Shown in pieces: positions 46,371 through 55,397 of a stretch of DNA of 61,933 nt. The notes beneath the pieces were generated by a model. That model was not told the DNA's origin, did not search any database, and was given only the letters and a program-made list of their open reading frames with translations. Origin of the DNA: Streptomyces sp. WAC 04229 (GTDB lineage Bacteria > Actinomycetota > Actinomycetes > Streptomycetales > Streptomycetaceae); contig NZ_QHJH01000028.1 of NCBI RefSeq assembly GCF_003947455.1, forward strand, positions 1 to 61,933, given 5' to 3'. The position numbers and the translations under genes are program-made. Positions within the stretch are counted from its first letter, which is position 1. Each line of letters begins with the position of its first letter.

Positions 46371-47140
46371 CCGCGGGCGGCGGCGACCCGCACCTCGACG
46401 TCGGTGCCTACACACTGCGCGCCCTGCCTCCCGACGAGGAAGCCGACTTCGAGAACCACCTGGCGAGCTGCCCGGCCTGCCGGGAGGAGGCCGACGAACT
46501 GGCGGCGACGGTGGCACTGCTGGCCGCGGCGGAGTACCGCGCCCCCTCCCCGGAGGTGCGGCGGCGAGTGCTCGCGCAGATCGGGACCGTACGTCAGGAA
46601 CGCCGCGTCGCCCCCGACCGTGACCTGGAGGCCGCAGCTCTTGCGGCGCGGCGGCGACGCAGGGGCCGACGTGCGCTGGGGTTCGCCCTCGCAGTGTCCG
46701 TCGCGGCGGCCGCGGCCCTCGGGGGGATCGCCTGGTGGCAGCACTCGGAAGCGGACACGGCCCGGGCAGAGGTCCACGAGGCCCGGGCCGGCGCCGAGGC
46801 GCTCGCCAGTGTGCTGGCCGCTTCCGACGCCACCATCAGCACCACGACACTGTCGGACGGCGCGACAGCGAGCGTGGTGACCTCGCGTGCCGAGGGCGAG
46901 GCCGCGTTCATCGCGGCCGGTCTCCCGCCGCTCAGCGGCGACCAGGTCTACGAACTCTGGTACGCAAGGGGCGACGAGCACTGGCCCGCCGGGCTGCTGC
47001 CCGGCACGGGCGGGGACTTGGCGCACGTGATGGAGGGGCCGCTCCGGCAGGCGACCACGGTCGGTATCACGGTGGAACCCGCCGGCGGCTCACCCCAGCC
47101 CACCACCAAGCCTCTCGGCGTCATCGCCCTCCCCGCGTGA
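46367..47140 (+). CDS. rskA: membrane anti-sigma factor, RskA type
   Basis: 257 aa. The N-terminal sigma-binding domain holds a zinc-type motif (His31-x3-Cys35-x2-Cys38 in HLASCPAC). One TM segment follows at about residues 103-122 (LGFALAVSVAAAAALGGIAWW). The extracytoplasmic RskA domain is TTTLSDGATASVVTSRAEGEAAFIAAGLPPLSGDQVYELWYARG. It should hold SigK inactive until the outer domain is cleaved. It overlaps the end of the convergent sbnA-like gene by 20 bp. Confidence 0.9.
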   Translation: MTAGGGDPHLDVGAYTLRALPPDEEADFENHLASCPACREEADELAATVALLAAAEYRAPSPEVRRRVLAQIGTVRQERRVAPDRDLEAAALAARRRRRGRRALGFALAVSVAAAAALGGIAWWQHSEADTARAEVHEARAGAEALASVLAASDATISTTTLSDGATASVVTSRAEGEAAFIAAGLPPLSGDQVYELWYARGDEHWPAGLLPGTGGDLAHVMEGPLRQATTVGITVEPAGGSPQPTTKPLGVIALPA

Positions 47141-48110
47141 TCCGCGTGACCCCTTCCGGGCCGAGGGCGTCGTCGCCGTAGAGGGCCTGTACCCAGTTGC
47201 TCTGGTAGACGGTGTCGAGGTAGCGCTCACCGAGGTCCGGTGCGATGGCCACGGGGGTGACGCCGGGCGTCCCGTGCCGGGCCAGCCAGTTCGCCGCGCC
47301 GCTGACCACGGTGCCGGTTGAACCGCCGAAGAGGAAACCGCGCCGCGCCAGACTCCGGCAGGTGCGGATCGTGTCGACCTCGTCGACGCGCACCGCTTCG
47401 TCCACGTACGCCTCGTCGAGGAGCGGCGGCCGGGTGCTCATGCCCAGGCCCGGGATCATCCGGCGGCCCGGCGGGTCCCCGAATATGGCGGAGCCGACAC
47501 TGTCCACGGCGACGATCCGCACCGGCCGGTGCCAGGAGCGGAACCAGCGGGCGCATCCCATCAGGGTGCCGGTGGTCCCGACGCCGATGAAGAGCACGTC
47601 CAGACGCGGGAACCGGCGGGCGATCGCGGGAGCGGTCCGGAAGTAGTGGGCCCGCCAGTTGTCGGCGTTGGTGTACTGGCTCAGCCAGACATAGTGCGCG
47701 TCCGCGGCGCACAGGGCCCGCACGTGGGCCAGCCGCGCGCCCAGCAGGCCACCGGTGGCGTGCTCGTCGGAGACGACGTGCACCTGGCTGCCCAGGGCTT
47801 CCATCATCAGCCGGGTGGTCAGGTTGCAGCGGGAGTCCGTCACACAGACGAAGCGGTATCCCTTGCTCGCCGCGATCATGCTCAGCGCCACACCGAGATT
47901 GCCGGAGGAGGACTCCACCAGGACGGAGTCCGGACAGAGCGTTCCGCTGCGTTCGGCGGACTCCACCATCTCGGTGGCCGCCTTCAGCTTGATGGAGCCG
48001 GCGAAATTGAAGCCTTCGCACTTGAGGAAGAGCCGGTGCCCGAGCATCGGGGCGAGGTCGACGTAGAGGTCTTCCTCGTTGAAGGACTGAGGGGTGGTGA
48101 TGACTGGCAC
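47121..48110 (-). CDS. sbnA: SbnA-like PLP enzyme: N-(2-amino-2-carboxyethyl)-glutamate synthase
   Basis: 329 aa, a cysteine synthase-fold enzyme. PLP Lys41 lies in FNFAGSIKLKAA, the phosphate loop is GVGTTGTLMG, and ESSSGNLGVALSM replaces the usual TSGNTG motif, as in SbnA. In staphylococci SbnA joins O-phosphoserine with glutamate to give ACEGA, the precursor of L-2,3-diaminopropionate. GTG 48110 is used. It is the last gene of the five-gene operon, 42 bp after sbnB, and its product works with SbnB to feed the adenylation domain. Confidence 0.9.
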   Translation of the reverse strand: MPVITTPQSFNEEDLYVDLAPMLGHRLFLKCEGFNFAGSIKLKAATEMVESAERSGTLCPDSVLVESSSGNLGVALSMIAASKGYRFVCVTDSRCNLTTRLMMEALGSQVHVVSDEHATGGLLGARLAHVRALCAADAHYVWLSQYTNADNWRAHYFRTAPAIARRFPRLDVLFIGVGTTGTLMGCARWFRSWHRPVRIVAVDSVGSAIFGDPPGRRMIPGLGMSTRPPLLDEAYVDEAVRVDEVDTIRTCRSLARRGFLFGGSTGTVVSGAANWLARHGTPGVTPVAIAPDLGERYLDTVYQSNWVQALYGDDALGPEGVTRITRGGR

Positions 48111-48152
48111 GATGCTCTCCTCGGATAAGTCCGGTGGCCCGGCGGGACGGTC

Positions 48153-49223
48153 TCAGCCGTGCCGCCTCAGTTCGTGGAAGAAGTCGTCGATGATCCGCAG
48201 CTCCCCGGACCGCGCCACCTCGTCGTAGACGAACTTGCCTACGGCCAGGTCGAGCACGCCGAGGCCGAACGGCGAGAAGACCACCGGCCGGTCTGCCGGA
48301 ACGGTGACCCGGCCGGCCATCACGTCGTCGAGCGTGCCGTGCAGGAAGGCGCGGCTGCCGGTGAGACGTTCGGTCAGGTGGGGCGAGGTCGAGGCCCGGA
48401 GGCAGTGGTCGATGTCGTCGACGACGTTGGTGGCGGACAGGAGCACCTGGGGGGCCAGGTCGCGCAGGGACACGTGCAGCACCACCGGGTTGTGGCGGAA
48501 CCAGGACGGCTCGTCGATGTGCGGCCGATCGGCGACGGTGGCGAAGACGATCAGGTCGCTGTTGCGGACCAGTTCCTCGGCGCCGCGGTGCACCGTGACC
48601 CGGCCGGCGGCCCCGGACTGCTCCAGGTAGGTCCGGAAGCCGGCGGCGCTCTCGGCCGACACGTCGTGCACGCCGACGGCGTCGAACGACCAGCCGGTGG
48701 CCGCGAGGTAGGTGTGGATGTACCGGGCGATGAGGCCCGCTCCGACGTAGCCCACCCGGGCGGGGCGGACCCGCCCCCGGCTCAGCCGGTCGGCGGCCGA
48801 CGCGGCGGACGCGGCGGTCCGCGAGGCGCTGATGATGGAGCTCTCCAGACAGGCCAAGGGGTAACCGGTGTCGTGGTCGTTGAGCACGAGGACGGCCGAC
48901 GCCCTGGGGAAGCCGGAGGGGACGTTGGTGGGGAAGCTCGATATCCACTTGATGCCGTCCACGCCGTGGTCGCCGCCCAGGGATGCGGGCAGCGCGATGA
49001 TCCGTGCGGTGGGCCGGTCGGTGAAACGGAGGAAGGAGGACGGCGGGTTGACGGTGCGGCCGGCGCCGTGCAGGCGGTAGGTCTCCTCCACGACGTCCAC
49101 CACGGCCTTCTCCTGTCCCCGCAGGGCCTCCTGGACCTGACTGCCGGGGATGACGGCGAAGGGCGGCACGGACGGTGTGTCCGCGAGCGCGGTCGCGGCT
49201 GTGCCGGGTCGTACGGTGGTCAT
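48153..49223 (-). CDS. sbnB: SbnB-like dehydrogenase of the ornithine cyclodeaminase family
   Basis: 356 aa. The ornithine cyclodeaminase/mu-crystallin fold is shown by GVDGIKWISSFPTNVPSGFPRASAVLVLNDHDTGYPLACLESSIISASRTAASAA and the NAD-binding loop VGYVGAGLIARYIH. SbnB oxidatively cleaves ACEGA to L-2,3-diaminopropionate plus 2-oxoglutarate. The gene pair sbnA-sbnB is the strongest evidence for diaminopropionate supply in this operon. ATG 49223 overlaps the oxygenase stop (ATGA). Confidence 0.9.
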   Translation of the reverse strand: MTTVRPGTAATALADTPSVPPFAVIPGSQVQEALRGQEKAVVDVVEETYRLHGAGRTVNPPSSFLRFTDRPTARIIALPASLGGDHGVDGIKWISSFPTNVPSGFPRASAVLVLNDHDTGYPLACLESSIISASRTAASAASAADRLSRGRVRPARVGYVGAGLIARYIHTYLAATGWSFDAVGVHDVSAESAAGFRTYLEQSGAAGRVTVHRGAEELVRNSDLIVFATVADRPHIDEPSWFRHNPVVLHVSLRDLAPQVLLSATNVVDDIDHCLRASTSPHLTERLTGSRAFLHGTLDDVMAGRVTVPADRPVVFSPFGLGVLDLAVGKFVYDEVARSGELRIIDDFFHELRRHG

Positions 49224-50251
49224 GTCGCCGTCCCTTCGGATCCTTGAGCGTGCGGCGGTACGGGGTCGCCCATCGCCACCAGCACCTCGCGCGGTCCCTC
49301 GTACGCCTCCCGGCTGTGCGCGGTACGGATGTTGTCCACGATCATCAGGTCCCCGGCCTGCCAGGGCCGGCGTACCGTGTGCGCCTCGTAGGTCTTGTTG
49401 ATCTGCTCCACGACGTCCGGGGACACCGGGTCGCCGTTGCCGTACAGGGTGTTGAAGGGGAGTCCGCCGGACCCGTACTCCTCCACGAGGAACTCCCGGA
49501 CATCGGGGGCCATGGTCCACTCGTTGAGGAACGCGATCTGGTTGAACCAGCAGCGCAGACCGGAGACCGGGTGGCGGACCACGGCGCCGCGGTGCTGCCG
49601 GGTGCGCAGCGAGCCGTCCGGCTGCCAGGACCAGTCGATGGCGTGGGCGCGGCAGTACGCCTCGACCCCGGCCCGGTCGCCGGTGCCGAAGGACTGCTCG
49701 GGCGAGGTGCCGATCTCGTCGTGGTAGGCCCGGGTGAGCATCCAGCCCTCGCGCTCGAACCGGTCGGCGACCTCGCGGGGCAGCGACCGCAGTACGGCGG
49801 CCGAGTCGGCCACGGCGGTGGCGCCGCCCGCGGTGGGCGGCCGGAGGCAGGCGAACAGCAGGAGACCGGGGCAGCGGATCGCGTAGCTCATCTCGTGGTG
49901 CATGCACATCGGTTGGTTCTGCGGCCATGCCGACGACGAGTAGACGCCCTCCGCGTGGCGGTCGCGGGCGGCGAAGCCCTCCCGTTCGGTCATCGGAGTG
50001 GCGGCCAGCCGGTCGAGGACCGCCCCGACACCGGCCGGGTCGCGCAGGCCGAGACCGCGGACGGTGAGCGCGCCGTGCTCGGCGACGAGGCCGCGCAGGG
50101 TGTCCCGGTGCTCGGCCACCCAGGCCGCGGGGTCGGCGGGGGCCGGGGTCTGAAGGACCGGCGGTGCGTCGCTGTCCGGCACCGGGACGATCGCGGTGGG
50201 CGGGGCCTGCGCCGGGGCGGCGGGGTGCTTGCGGAACAGTGCGGACAGCAT
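49220..50251 (-). CDS. Fe(II)/2-oxoglutarate dioxygenase, TauD/SyrP type
   Basis: 343 aa. The facial triad starts with His118-x-Glu120 in MCMHHEMSYA and ends with the distal His near residue 312 (VDNIRTAHSREAYEG). The 2-oxoglutarate-binding Arg should lie about 10 residues further on. HHEMSYAIRCPGLLLFACLRPP is characteristic of SyrP-like enzymes, many of which hydroxylate amino acids on carrier proteins. ATG 50251 follows AAGGAGGACCCC. It likely oxidises diaminopropionate, free or carrier-bound, or the product chain; the site cannot be told. Confidence 0.88.
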   Translation of the reverse strand: MLSALFRKHPAAPAQAPPTAIVPVPDSDAPPVLQTPAPADPAAWVAEHRDTLRGLVAEHGALTVRGLGLRDPAGVGAVLDRLAATPMTEREGFAARDRHAEGVYSSSAWPQNQPMCMHHEMSYAIRCPGLLLFACLRPPTAGGATAVADSAAVLRSLPREVADRFEREGWMLTRAYHDEIGTSPEQSFGTGDRAGVEAYCRAHAIDWSWQPDGSLRTRQHRGAVVRHPVSGLRCWFNQIAFLNEWTMAPDVREFLVEEYGSGGLPFNTLYGNGDPVSPDVVEQINKTYEAHTVRRPWQAGDLMIVDNIRTAHSREAYEGPREVLVAMGDPVPPHAQGSEGTAT

Positions 50252-50274
50252 GGGGTCCTCCTTCGGAGGTGTCT

Positions 50275-52743
50275 TTAGGTCCCGGCCGCCGGTGGGGCGG
50301 ATCCGGCGCCGGTCCGGGTGTCGAGCAGGCGGGCCAGATCGGCGAGTGCCGGGTGGCGGGTGAGGTCGTGCAGGGAGACCGCCCGGTCGAGGGCGACGGC
50401 GAGCCGCACCGCGGACAGGGAGGTACCGCCGAGCGCGAAGAAGTCGTCGCACCGGCCGATCCGGTCGGGTGGCAGGCCGAGTACGTTCGCCCAGGCCGAC
50501 GCGAGCCGTTCCTCGGTGGGTGTGCGCGGGGTCCGGTCGTCGTGGCCCGGGGCGGCGGGTTCCTCGGCGAGGGCGGCCAGCGCCTTCCGGTCGGTCTTGC
50601 CGTTGGGGGTGAGCGGCAGGCTCTCCACCAGGTGGAAGGAGGCCGGGACCATGTACGCGGGCAGCAGGTTCGCGAGCCGCTCGCGCAGTTCGCCGGCGGA
50701 CACGCGCCGGTCGCCGGCGCAGAAGGCGGCCAGTTGCCGGCCGTGCCCCTGGGCGCCGGTCACGACGACGGCGCAGTCCCGGACCCCGGCGACCCGCAGC
50801 AGCGCGTTCTCCACCTCGCCGGGTTCGACGCGGAATCCGCGGATCTTCACCTGCGCGTCCGTACGGCCGAGGAATTCCAGCTTTCCGTCGGGCCGCCAGC
50901 GGCCGATGTCACCGCCCAGGTAGAGGCGTTCACCCCGCCGGTGCGGGTCGGGCAGGTAGGCGGCGCGGGTGCGTTCCGGGTCGTTGACGTAGCCGCGGCC
51001 GACGCACACGCCGGAGAAGGCGATGGTGCCCGGGGCTCCGAGCGGGACGGGGTCGAGGTGGTCGTCGACGACGTAGACGCGCACGTTCTGGACGGGGCGG
51101 CCCAGTGGGGTCCGGCCGGTGGCGGGCGGCCCGTCCATCACCTCGTGGTTGGTGTCGTCCGACGTCTCGGTCAGTCCGTAGGCGTTGACCAGGCGGACGC
51201 CGGGCCCGGAGCCGAACCACCGCCGGACGAGTCCGCCCTTCAGCTCCTCGCCGGTGACCGACACGCACCGCAGGTCGGGCAGTTCGCGGGGGCGGCGTTC
51301 CAGCGCGCTCAGCACGACGTCGAGGTAGGAGGGGACGAGCTGGAGGACGCCGACCCGGCCCTCGGTGATCGTGTCGAGGAAGCGGTCGGCGTCCAGGATC
51401 GCGTCCTGGCCGATCAGCAGGGTGCGTCCGCCGGTCAGCAGACCGGCCAGCAGTTGCCACAGGGAGATGTCGAAGCACTGCGACGCCGTCTGCGCCACCA
51501 CCGTGCCCTCGTCGATGCCCAGGTCGTCGATCTTGGCGTGCAGATGGTTGAGCAGGCCCGCGTGCTCGCACATCGCGCCCTTGGGTTCCCCGGTGGAGCC
51601 CGACGTGAAGAAGACGTAGGCGAGCCCGTCGGCCGGTACGCGCAGGGCGGGGGCGGTCCCGTCGGCGGGCCGTTCGGTGACGTCCGGGACGAGCAGGGCG
51701 CGGGTGCCGGGCAGGGCGGTAAGGGCCCGGTCCAGGTTGGCCGTGCTGTCCGGTTCGGTGAGGACGAGGTGGCAGCCGGCGCGGCCGAGCATGGTGGTCA
51801 TGCGGTCGGGCGGGTAGTGCGGGTCGACGGGCAGGTAGGCGGCCCCGGCCTTGAGGACGGCGAGGACGGCGGCGGTCCAGTTCAGGTCGCGCTCGGTCGC
51901 CACCGCGACCACGTCCTCGGGGCGCACCCCCTCCGTGAGCAGGGCGCGCGCCAGCCGGTTGGCGCGGGTGTCCAGCTCCCGGTACGTCCAGTGCCGGTCC
52001 CGGTGTACGACGGCGACGGCCTCGGGGTGGATCCGGACGCGCTCCTCGAACAGTTCGTGGACGCGGCGGTCGGGCAGGTCCCTGCGCGGTCCCGCGAGTC
52101 CGTCGAGCTGGCGGCGGACCTCGTCCGGGGAGAGCAGGGTCCGCCGGTCGTGGTGGGCGCCGGGGTCGGCGGCGATCTGTCGGAGGGCGGCCAGGTGGTA
52201 GCCGCCGATCCGGGCGGCGCAGTCCGCGTCCAGGGCGTCGGTGCGGTACCGCAGGCGCAGTACGCGCCGGCCGTCCCGCTCCCCCGCCGTGACGGCGAGG
52301 ACGGTGCCGTCGGGGAGCGCCGTGGACGCGTCGCCGGCCGGGTCGAGGACGGCCTCGAAGCCTGGCGCGGGCGTCGGTCGGGTGGTGGGCGTCGGCGCCG
52401 CCCGCCGGGCCGCGTGCACGAGGTCGCCCCAGGTGCCGGGGCGGATCGTCAGTTCCCAGGGCAGCGGTCCGGAGCCGGACGTTCGGTGCCCGGCACGGAC
52501 GGTGCGGTCGCCGGAGAGCAGCGACAGCACCTTGGCGTGCGCGGCCAGCACGATCGCGCTGAGCGGTACGCCGAGTTCACCGGCCCGCCGGTGCAGGACC
52601 GCCGTCAGTGCGTCGGGGAGGGTGACGGTGTGCTCGGCCGTGCCGGGCACGGGCGTGCGCGTCCAGCGCGGTACGGCCGTTCCGCCGGTGCCGGCCGGTG
52701 CCTCGGGTACGGGGGCGTGCCGTTCGGTCGTCGCGGTCGCCAT
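50275..52743 (-). CDS. NRPS protein: truncated condensation lobe, adenylation domain, carrier
   Basis: 822 aa. Residues 1-220 resemble only the C-terminal lobe of a condensation domain (LTAVLHRRAGELGVPLSAIVLAAHAKVLSLLSGDRTV), without HHxxxDG. The adenylation domain runs from about 230 to 715 (YVFFTSGSTGEPKGAM, NAYGLTETSDDTNHEV, YLGGDIGRWRPDGKLEFLGRTDAQVKIRGFRVEPGEVE, NGKTDRKAL). The carrier Ser is in DDFFALGGTSLSA, about 775. My hand-read specificity code is D-I-W-Q-S-T-A-D-D-K; the two late acidic residues suit a second amino group. No thioesterase. ATG 52743 overlaps the Pls-like gene stop (TGATG). Confidence 0.92.
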   Translation of the reverse strand: MATATTERHAPVPEAPAGTGGTAVPRWTRTPVPGTAEHTVTLPDALTAVLHRRAGELGVPLSAIVLAAHAKVLSLLSGDRTVRAGHRTSGSGPLPWELTIRPGTWGDLVHAARRAAPTPTTRPTPAPGFEAVLDPAGDASTALPDGTVLAVTAGERDGRRVLRLRYRTDALDADCAARIGGYHLAALRQIAADPGAHHDRRTLLSPDEVRRQLDGLAGPRRDLPDRRVHELFEERVRIHPEAVAVVHRDRHWTYRELDTRANRLARALLTEGVRPEDVVAVATERDLNWTAAVLAVLKAGAAYLPVDPHYPPDRMTTMLGRAGCHLVLTEPDSTANLDRALTALPGTRALLVPDVTERPADGTAPALRVPADGLAYVFFTSGSTGEPKGAMCEHAGLLNHLHAKIDDLGIDEGTVVAQTASQCFDISLWQLLAGLLTGGRTLLIGQDAILDADRFLDTITEGRVGVLQLVPSYLDVVLSALERRPRELPDLRCVSVTGEELKGGLVRRWFGSGPGVRLVNAYGLTETSDDTNHEVMDGPPATGRTPLGRPVQNVRVYVVDDHLDPVPLGAPGTIAFSGVCVGRGYVNDPERTRAAYLPDPHRRGERLYLGGDIGRWRPDGKLEFLGRTDAQVKIRGFRVEPGEVENALLRVAGVRDCAVVVTGAQGHGRQLAAFCAGDRRVSAGELRERLANLLPAYMVPASFHLVESLPLTPNGKTDRKALAALAEEPAAPGHDDRTPRTPTEERLASAWANVLGLPPDRIGRCDDFFALGGTSLSAVRLAVALDRAVSLHDLTRHPALADLARLLDTRTGAGSAPPAAGT

Positions 52744-55265
52744 CACGATTCGCCTCCGTCGCCGTGGGACACGGGGCGGGCCGGATTGCCCGTCCAGTGG
52801 GCGCGGGCGGGGACGGTCTCGCCCTTCATCAGGAACACGTCCGCCGCCAGTTCGGCCCCGTCGCCGACCGTCACGCCGTAGTGCACGAAGGCGCCGACGC
52901 CCAGGGTGCAGCCCGAACCGATCGCGCTGCGGTCCGACTTGAAGGTGCCGTCCTCCTGCGAGTGGCACTGCACGACGCTCCCCGCGTTGAGGGTGCAGTC
53001 GTCGCCGATGGTGACCATCTGGCGCTCGGTCAGGCTGCAGCCGTCGTCGAAGACCCGAGCGCCGACCCGGACGCCGAGCATGCGCCACAGGACGCTCTTG
53101 AACGGGGTGCCGTTGAGGATCCGGAAGTACGTCTCCGAGGGAATCTTCCAGTAGCGTTCGCGCAGCCAGAACCGGGGGTCGTAGATCGAGCAGAACAGCG
53201 GTCCCGGGGGATGCAGGGCGACGACGGCCCGCTCCACCAGGACGAAGTACGCGAGGGCGAAAGGCAGCAGGACGGCGTTGGCCAGCGCGATGACCGCCGT
53301 GCCCCACTGCGGGTACAGGCTCGCCGCCGAGGCGTAGAGCAGGCTGACGCAGAAGAAGAACAGCCAGCCCGTGAACAGGTGACAGGCCATCGTCGTCGCG
53401 TTGTGGCGGTTCTTGGCCGCCAGACGGCGGCGCAGCCCGTCGCCCTCCTTCAGCTCGTCGAAGGTGCTGTCCCGCGGCACCGAACGCGGGATCTCGAAGG
53501 AGGGGGAGCCGAGCAGGCCGACGTCGTGCCGCAGCGGCCCGTCGAGGGGGATGTTCACCTTGGTCGCCAGCAGGCAGTTGTCGCCGGTCCTGCCGTCCGG
53601 CGGGTAGGCGATGCGGTTGCCGAGGAAGTTGTGCGCGCCGACGGCGGTCCGCCTCAGCCGGAACGAGGAGCCGGAGTACTCGGCGTTCATCAGCGAGAGG
53701 CCGTCGGCGACCATGGTGCCGGTGCCGACCACGCTGACGAAGGGGCTCTCGTGCTTGACCTGGGTTCCGAAGTTCGAGCCGGTCTGCTCGATCCGGCACA
53801 GGTCGTACCCGATCCACCGCAGGTAGTGCACGATGCTCGTGCTGTCGCCGAACAGCCGGGTGAGTGACCTCCGGTTGCTGATCAGGGCCGTCGCCCGGTG
53901 CAGGCCGTGGTGCAGGCCGTAGAGCGGGTACGTCCGGCCGGGGACGACCCACCGGCTCATCAGACGCGGGACGGTCCCCACTACCAGGATGGCGAGGAGC
54001 ACGGCACCGAAGAAGGCCGCGGACGTGACCACCAGCAGGTCGGCGTAGAACACCCAGTTGACCGGTGTCACGGGTCCCTGGCCCGGCACCGAGGCACCCT
54101 CCAGGACGCGGGAGCCCAGTACGTCGACCAGCCCCACCGCGACCGGCAGGTAGACCAGCAGCGCCGTCAGGAGGAGGACGGTTCCGTAGCCGGCGCGCCG
54201 TGCGGTGCCGCAGCGGGCGGGCTCCACCCGGCGGAAGTCCGGTCCGCCGGGCTGCGCGGGCGACCCGTACCAGCGCTCGCCGTCCGGGACCGCCTGGCCG
54301 GTGTGGAGCGAGGAGGCGTGGCCCAGCTGGGAGCCGCGCCCGAGTGAGGTGCCGATGTCCAGCACGGTCGCCTCACCGACGACCGCGTCGGGGCCGAGGG
54401 CGACGGGGCCCGTCTCGATCACTCCGTCGGTGGCGCGGTAGCAGCTGAGCAGCGAGTCCTTGCGGACGACCGCGCCGGCGCCGATCGTCAGCAGATCGGT
54501 GCACACGGGCAGGCCGCGCGAAAGGAACGTCACTCCTCGGCCGACGCGCGCCCCCAGCGCCCTCAGGTACAGGGGGAACAGCGGTGTTCCGGCGAACAGG
54601 GCGAGGGGGCTCGTCCGGATCAGCGTCCTGACCAGCCAGAAGCGGACGTAGACGAGGCTCCAGACCCGGAACCGGGTCGGCGTCCACCGGCCGACGAGCA
54701 GCCACTTCGCGATCACCGGGAGGGCGGACAGGACGACGAGGAGCACGGCGCCGAACCCGACGGACCTCAGATACGTGTCGAGCAGGCCGCTTCCGGCGGA
54801 GATCCAGTCGTAGCCCAGGGCGGTGACGACGGCGAGAAGCCCCGCGTAGCCGAAGTAGCTCAGGACTTGCAGTACGCCGCAGAGCAGGTGGTGGGGCCGG
54901 CCGGCCGGCGACTCCGGTGCCACCGGCGCCCGGGCCACGATCGTCGCCGGCTCGGGAGCCGGCGTCGGCGGATGCGCGAGCGCCGCGGTCAGGGCACCGA
55001 CGCTCGGATGCCGGTAGATGTCGCGCATCGACACGGACGGCAGGTCCGGCCGCTTCCTGACCCGGGCGCAGAAGTGTGCCATCACCAGGGAGTCGGCGCC
55101 GAGGTCGTTGAAGAAGTGACTGTCCGGGTGCACCTGCTCCACGTGGACCACGTCGGCGAGCAGCCTGGCGAACGTCTCCTGCGTATGGCCGGCCGGGGAA
55201 TCCGCGGACTCTCCGGGAAGGTGGGCGGGGGCTGTCTCCCGTACCTCTAGCCGCTGTCCCGTCAT
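52743..55265 (-). CDS. Pls-like membrane protein: carrier plus three TM pairs and three acyltransferase-like domains
   Basis: 840 aa. The N-terminus is a carrier domain (Ser59 in FNDLGADSLVMAHF). The rest matches the back half of epsilon-poly-lysine synthetase in layout: hydrophobic pairs separate three soluble left-handed beta-helix-like domains. These are near residues 240-340 (ALGPDAVVGEATVLDIGTSLGRGSQLGHASSLHTGQ), 480-590 (VSVVGTGTMVADGLSLMNAEYSG) and 715-825 (SLTERQMVTIGDDCTLNAGSVVQCHSQEDGTFKSD). In Pls these tandem domains form the peptide bonds. Here the adenylation domain is a separate protein. ATG 55265 follows AGGGAG. It is the first gene of the operon. Confidence 0.9.
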   Translation of the reverse strand: MTGQRLEVRETAPAHLPGESADSPAGHTQETFARLLADVVHVEQVHPDSHFFNDLGADSLVMAHFCARVRKRPDLPSVSMRDIYRHPSVGALTAALAHPPTPAPEPATIVARAPVAPESPAGRPHHLLCGVLQVLSYFGYAGLLAVVTALGYDWISAGSGLLDTYLRSVGFGAVLLVVLSALPVIAKWLLVGRWTPTRFRVWSLVYVRFWLVRTLIRTSPLALFAGTPLFPLYLRALGARVGRGVTFLSRGLPVCTDLLTIGAGAVVRKDSLLSCYRATDGVIETGPVALGPDAVVGEATVLDIGTSLGRGSQLGHASSLHTGQAVPDGERWYGSPAQPGGPDFRRVEPARCGTARRAGYGTVLLLTALLVYLPVAVGLVDVLGSRVLEGASVPGQGPVTPVNWVFYADLLVVTSAAFFGAVLLAILVVGTVPRLMSRWVVPGRTYPLYGLHHGLHRATALISNRRSLTRLFGDSTSIVHYLRWIGYDLCRIEQTGSNFGTQVKHESPFVSVVGTGTMVADGLSLMNAEYSGSSFRLRRTAVGAHNFLGNRIAYPPDGRTGDNCLLATKVNIPLDGPLRHDVGLLGSPSFEIPRSVPRDSTFDELKEGDGLRRRLAAKNRHNATTMACHLFTGWLFFFCVSLLYASAASLYPQWGTAVIALANAVLLPFALAYFVLVERAVVALHPPGPLFCSIYDPRFWLRERYWKIPSETYFRILNGTPFKSVLWRMLGVRVGARVFDDGCSLTERQMVTIGDDCTLNAGSVVQCHSQEDGTFKSDRSAIGSGCTLGVGAFVHYGVTVGDGAELAADVFLMKGETVPARAHWTGNPARPVSHGDGGES

Positions 55266-55397
55266 GAGGGCTCCCTGGGCCGCTGCCTGTCGGACGTCTT
55301 GCCGTCTGTCAGGTATTCGTCGCCGGGAGGGAGAGGTATGAGGGGAGCGCGGGTTTTCTTGCCCGGAGAGGTCCGCGGTCGCTCGGTGCGCGTTCGG
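55266..55397 (-). promoter_or_regulatory. leader of the Pls-like/diaminopropionate operon
   Basis: This 132-bp gap is the only space for the operon promoter on the minus strand and also holds the 3' side of the GH2 gene. I see no iron box, riboswitch or strong palindrome; CGGG-N8-CCCG at about 55354-55369 is a weak hairpin. Confidence 0.35.

Noticed and set aside
47121..55265. Staphyloferrin B-type siderophore cluster, because sbnA and sbnB homologues are present
   Set aside because: No NIS synthetase (SbnC/E/F), decarboxylase or siderophore exporter gene is nearby and there is no iron box; the partners are NRPS and Pls-like proteins.
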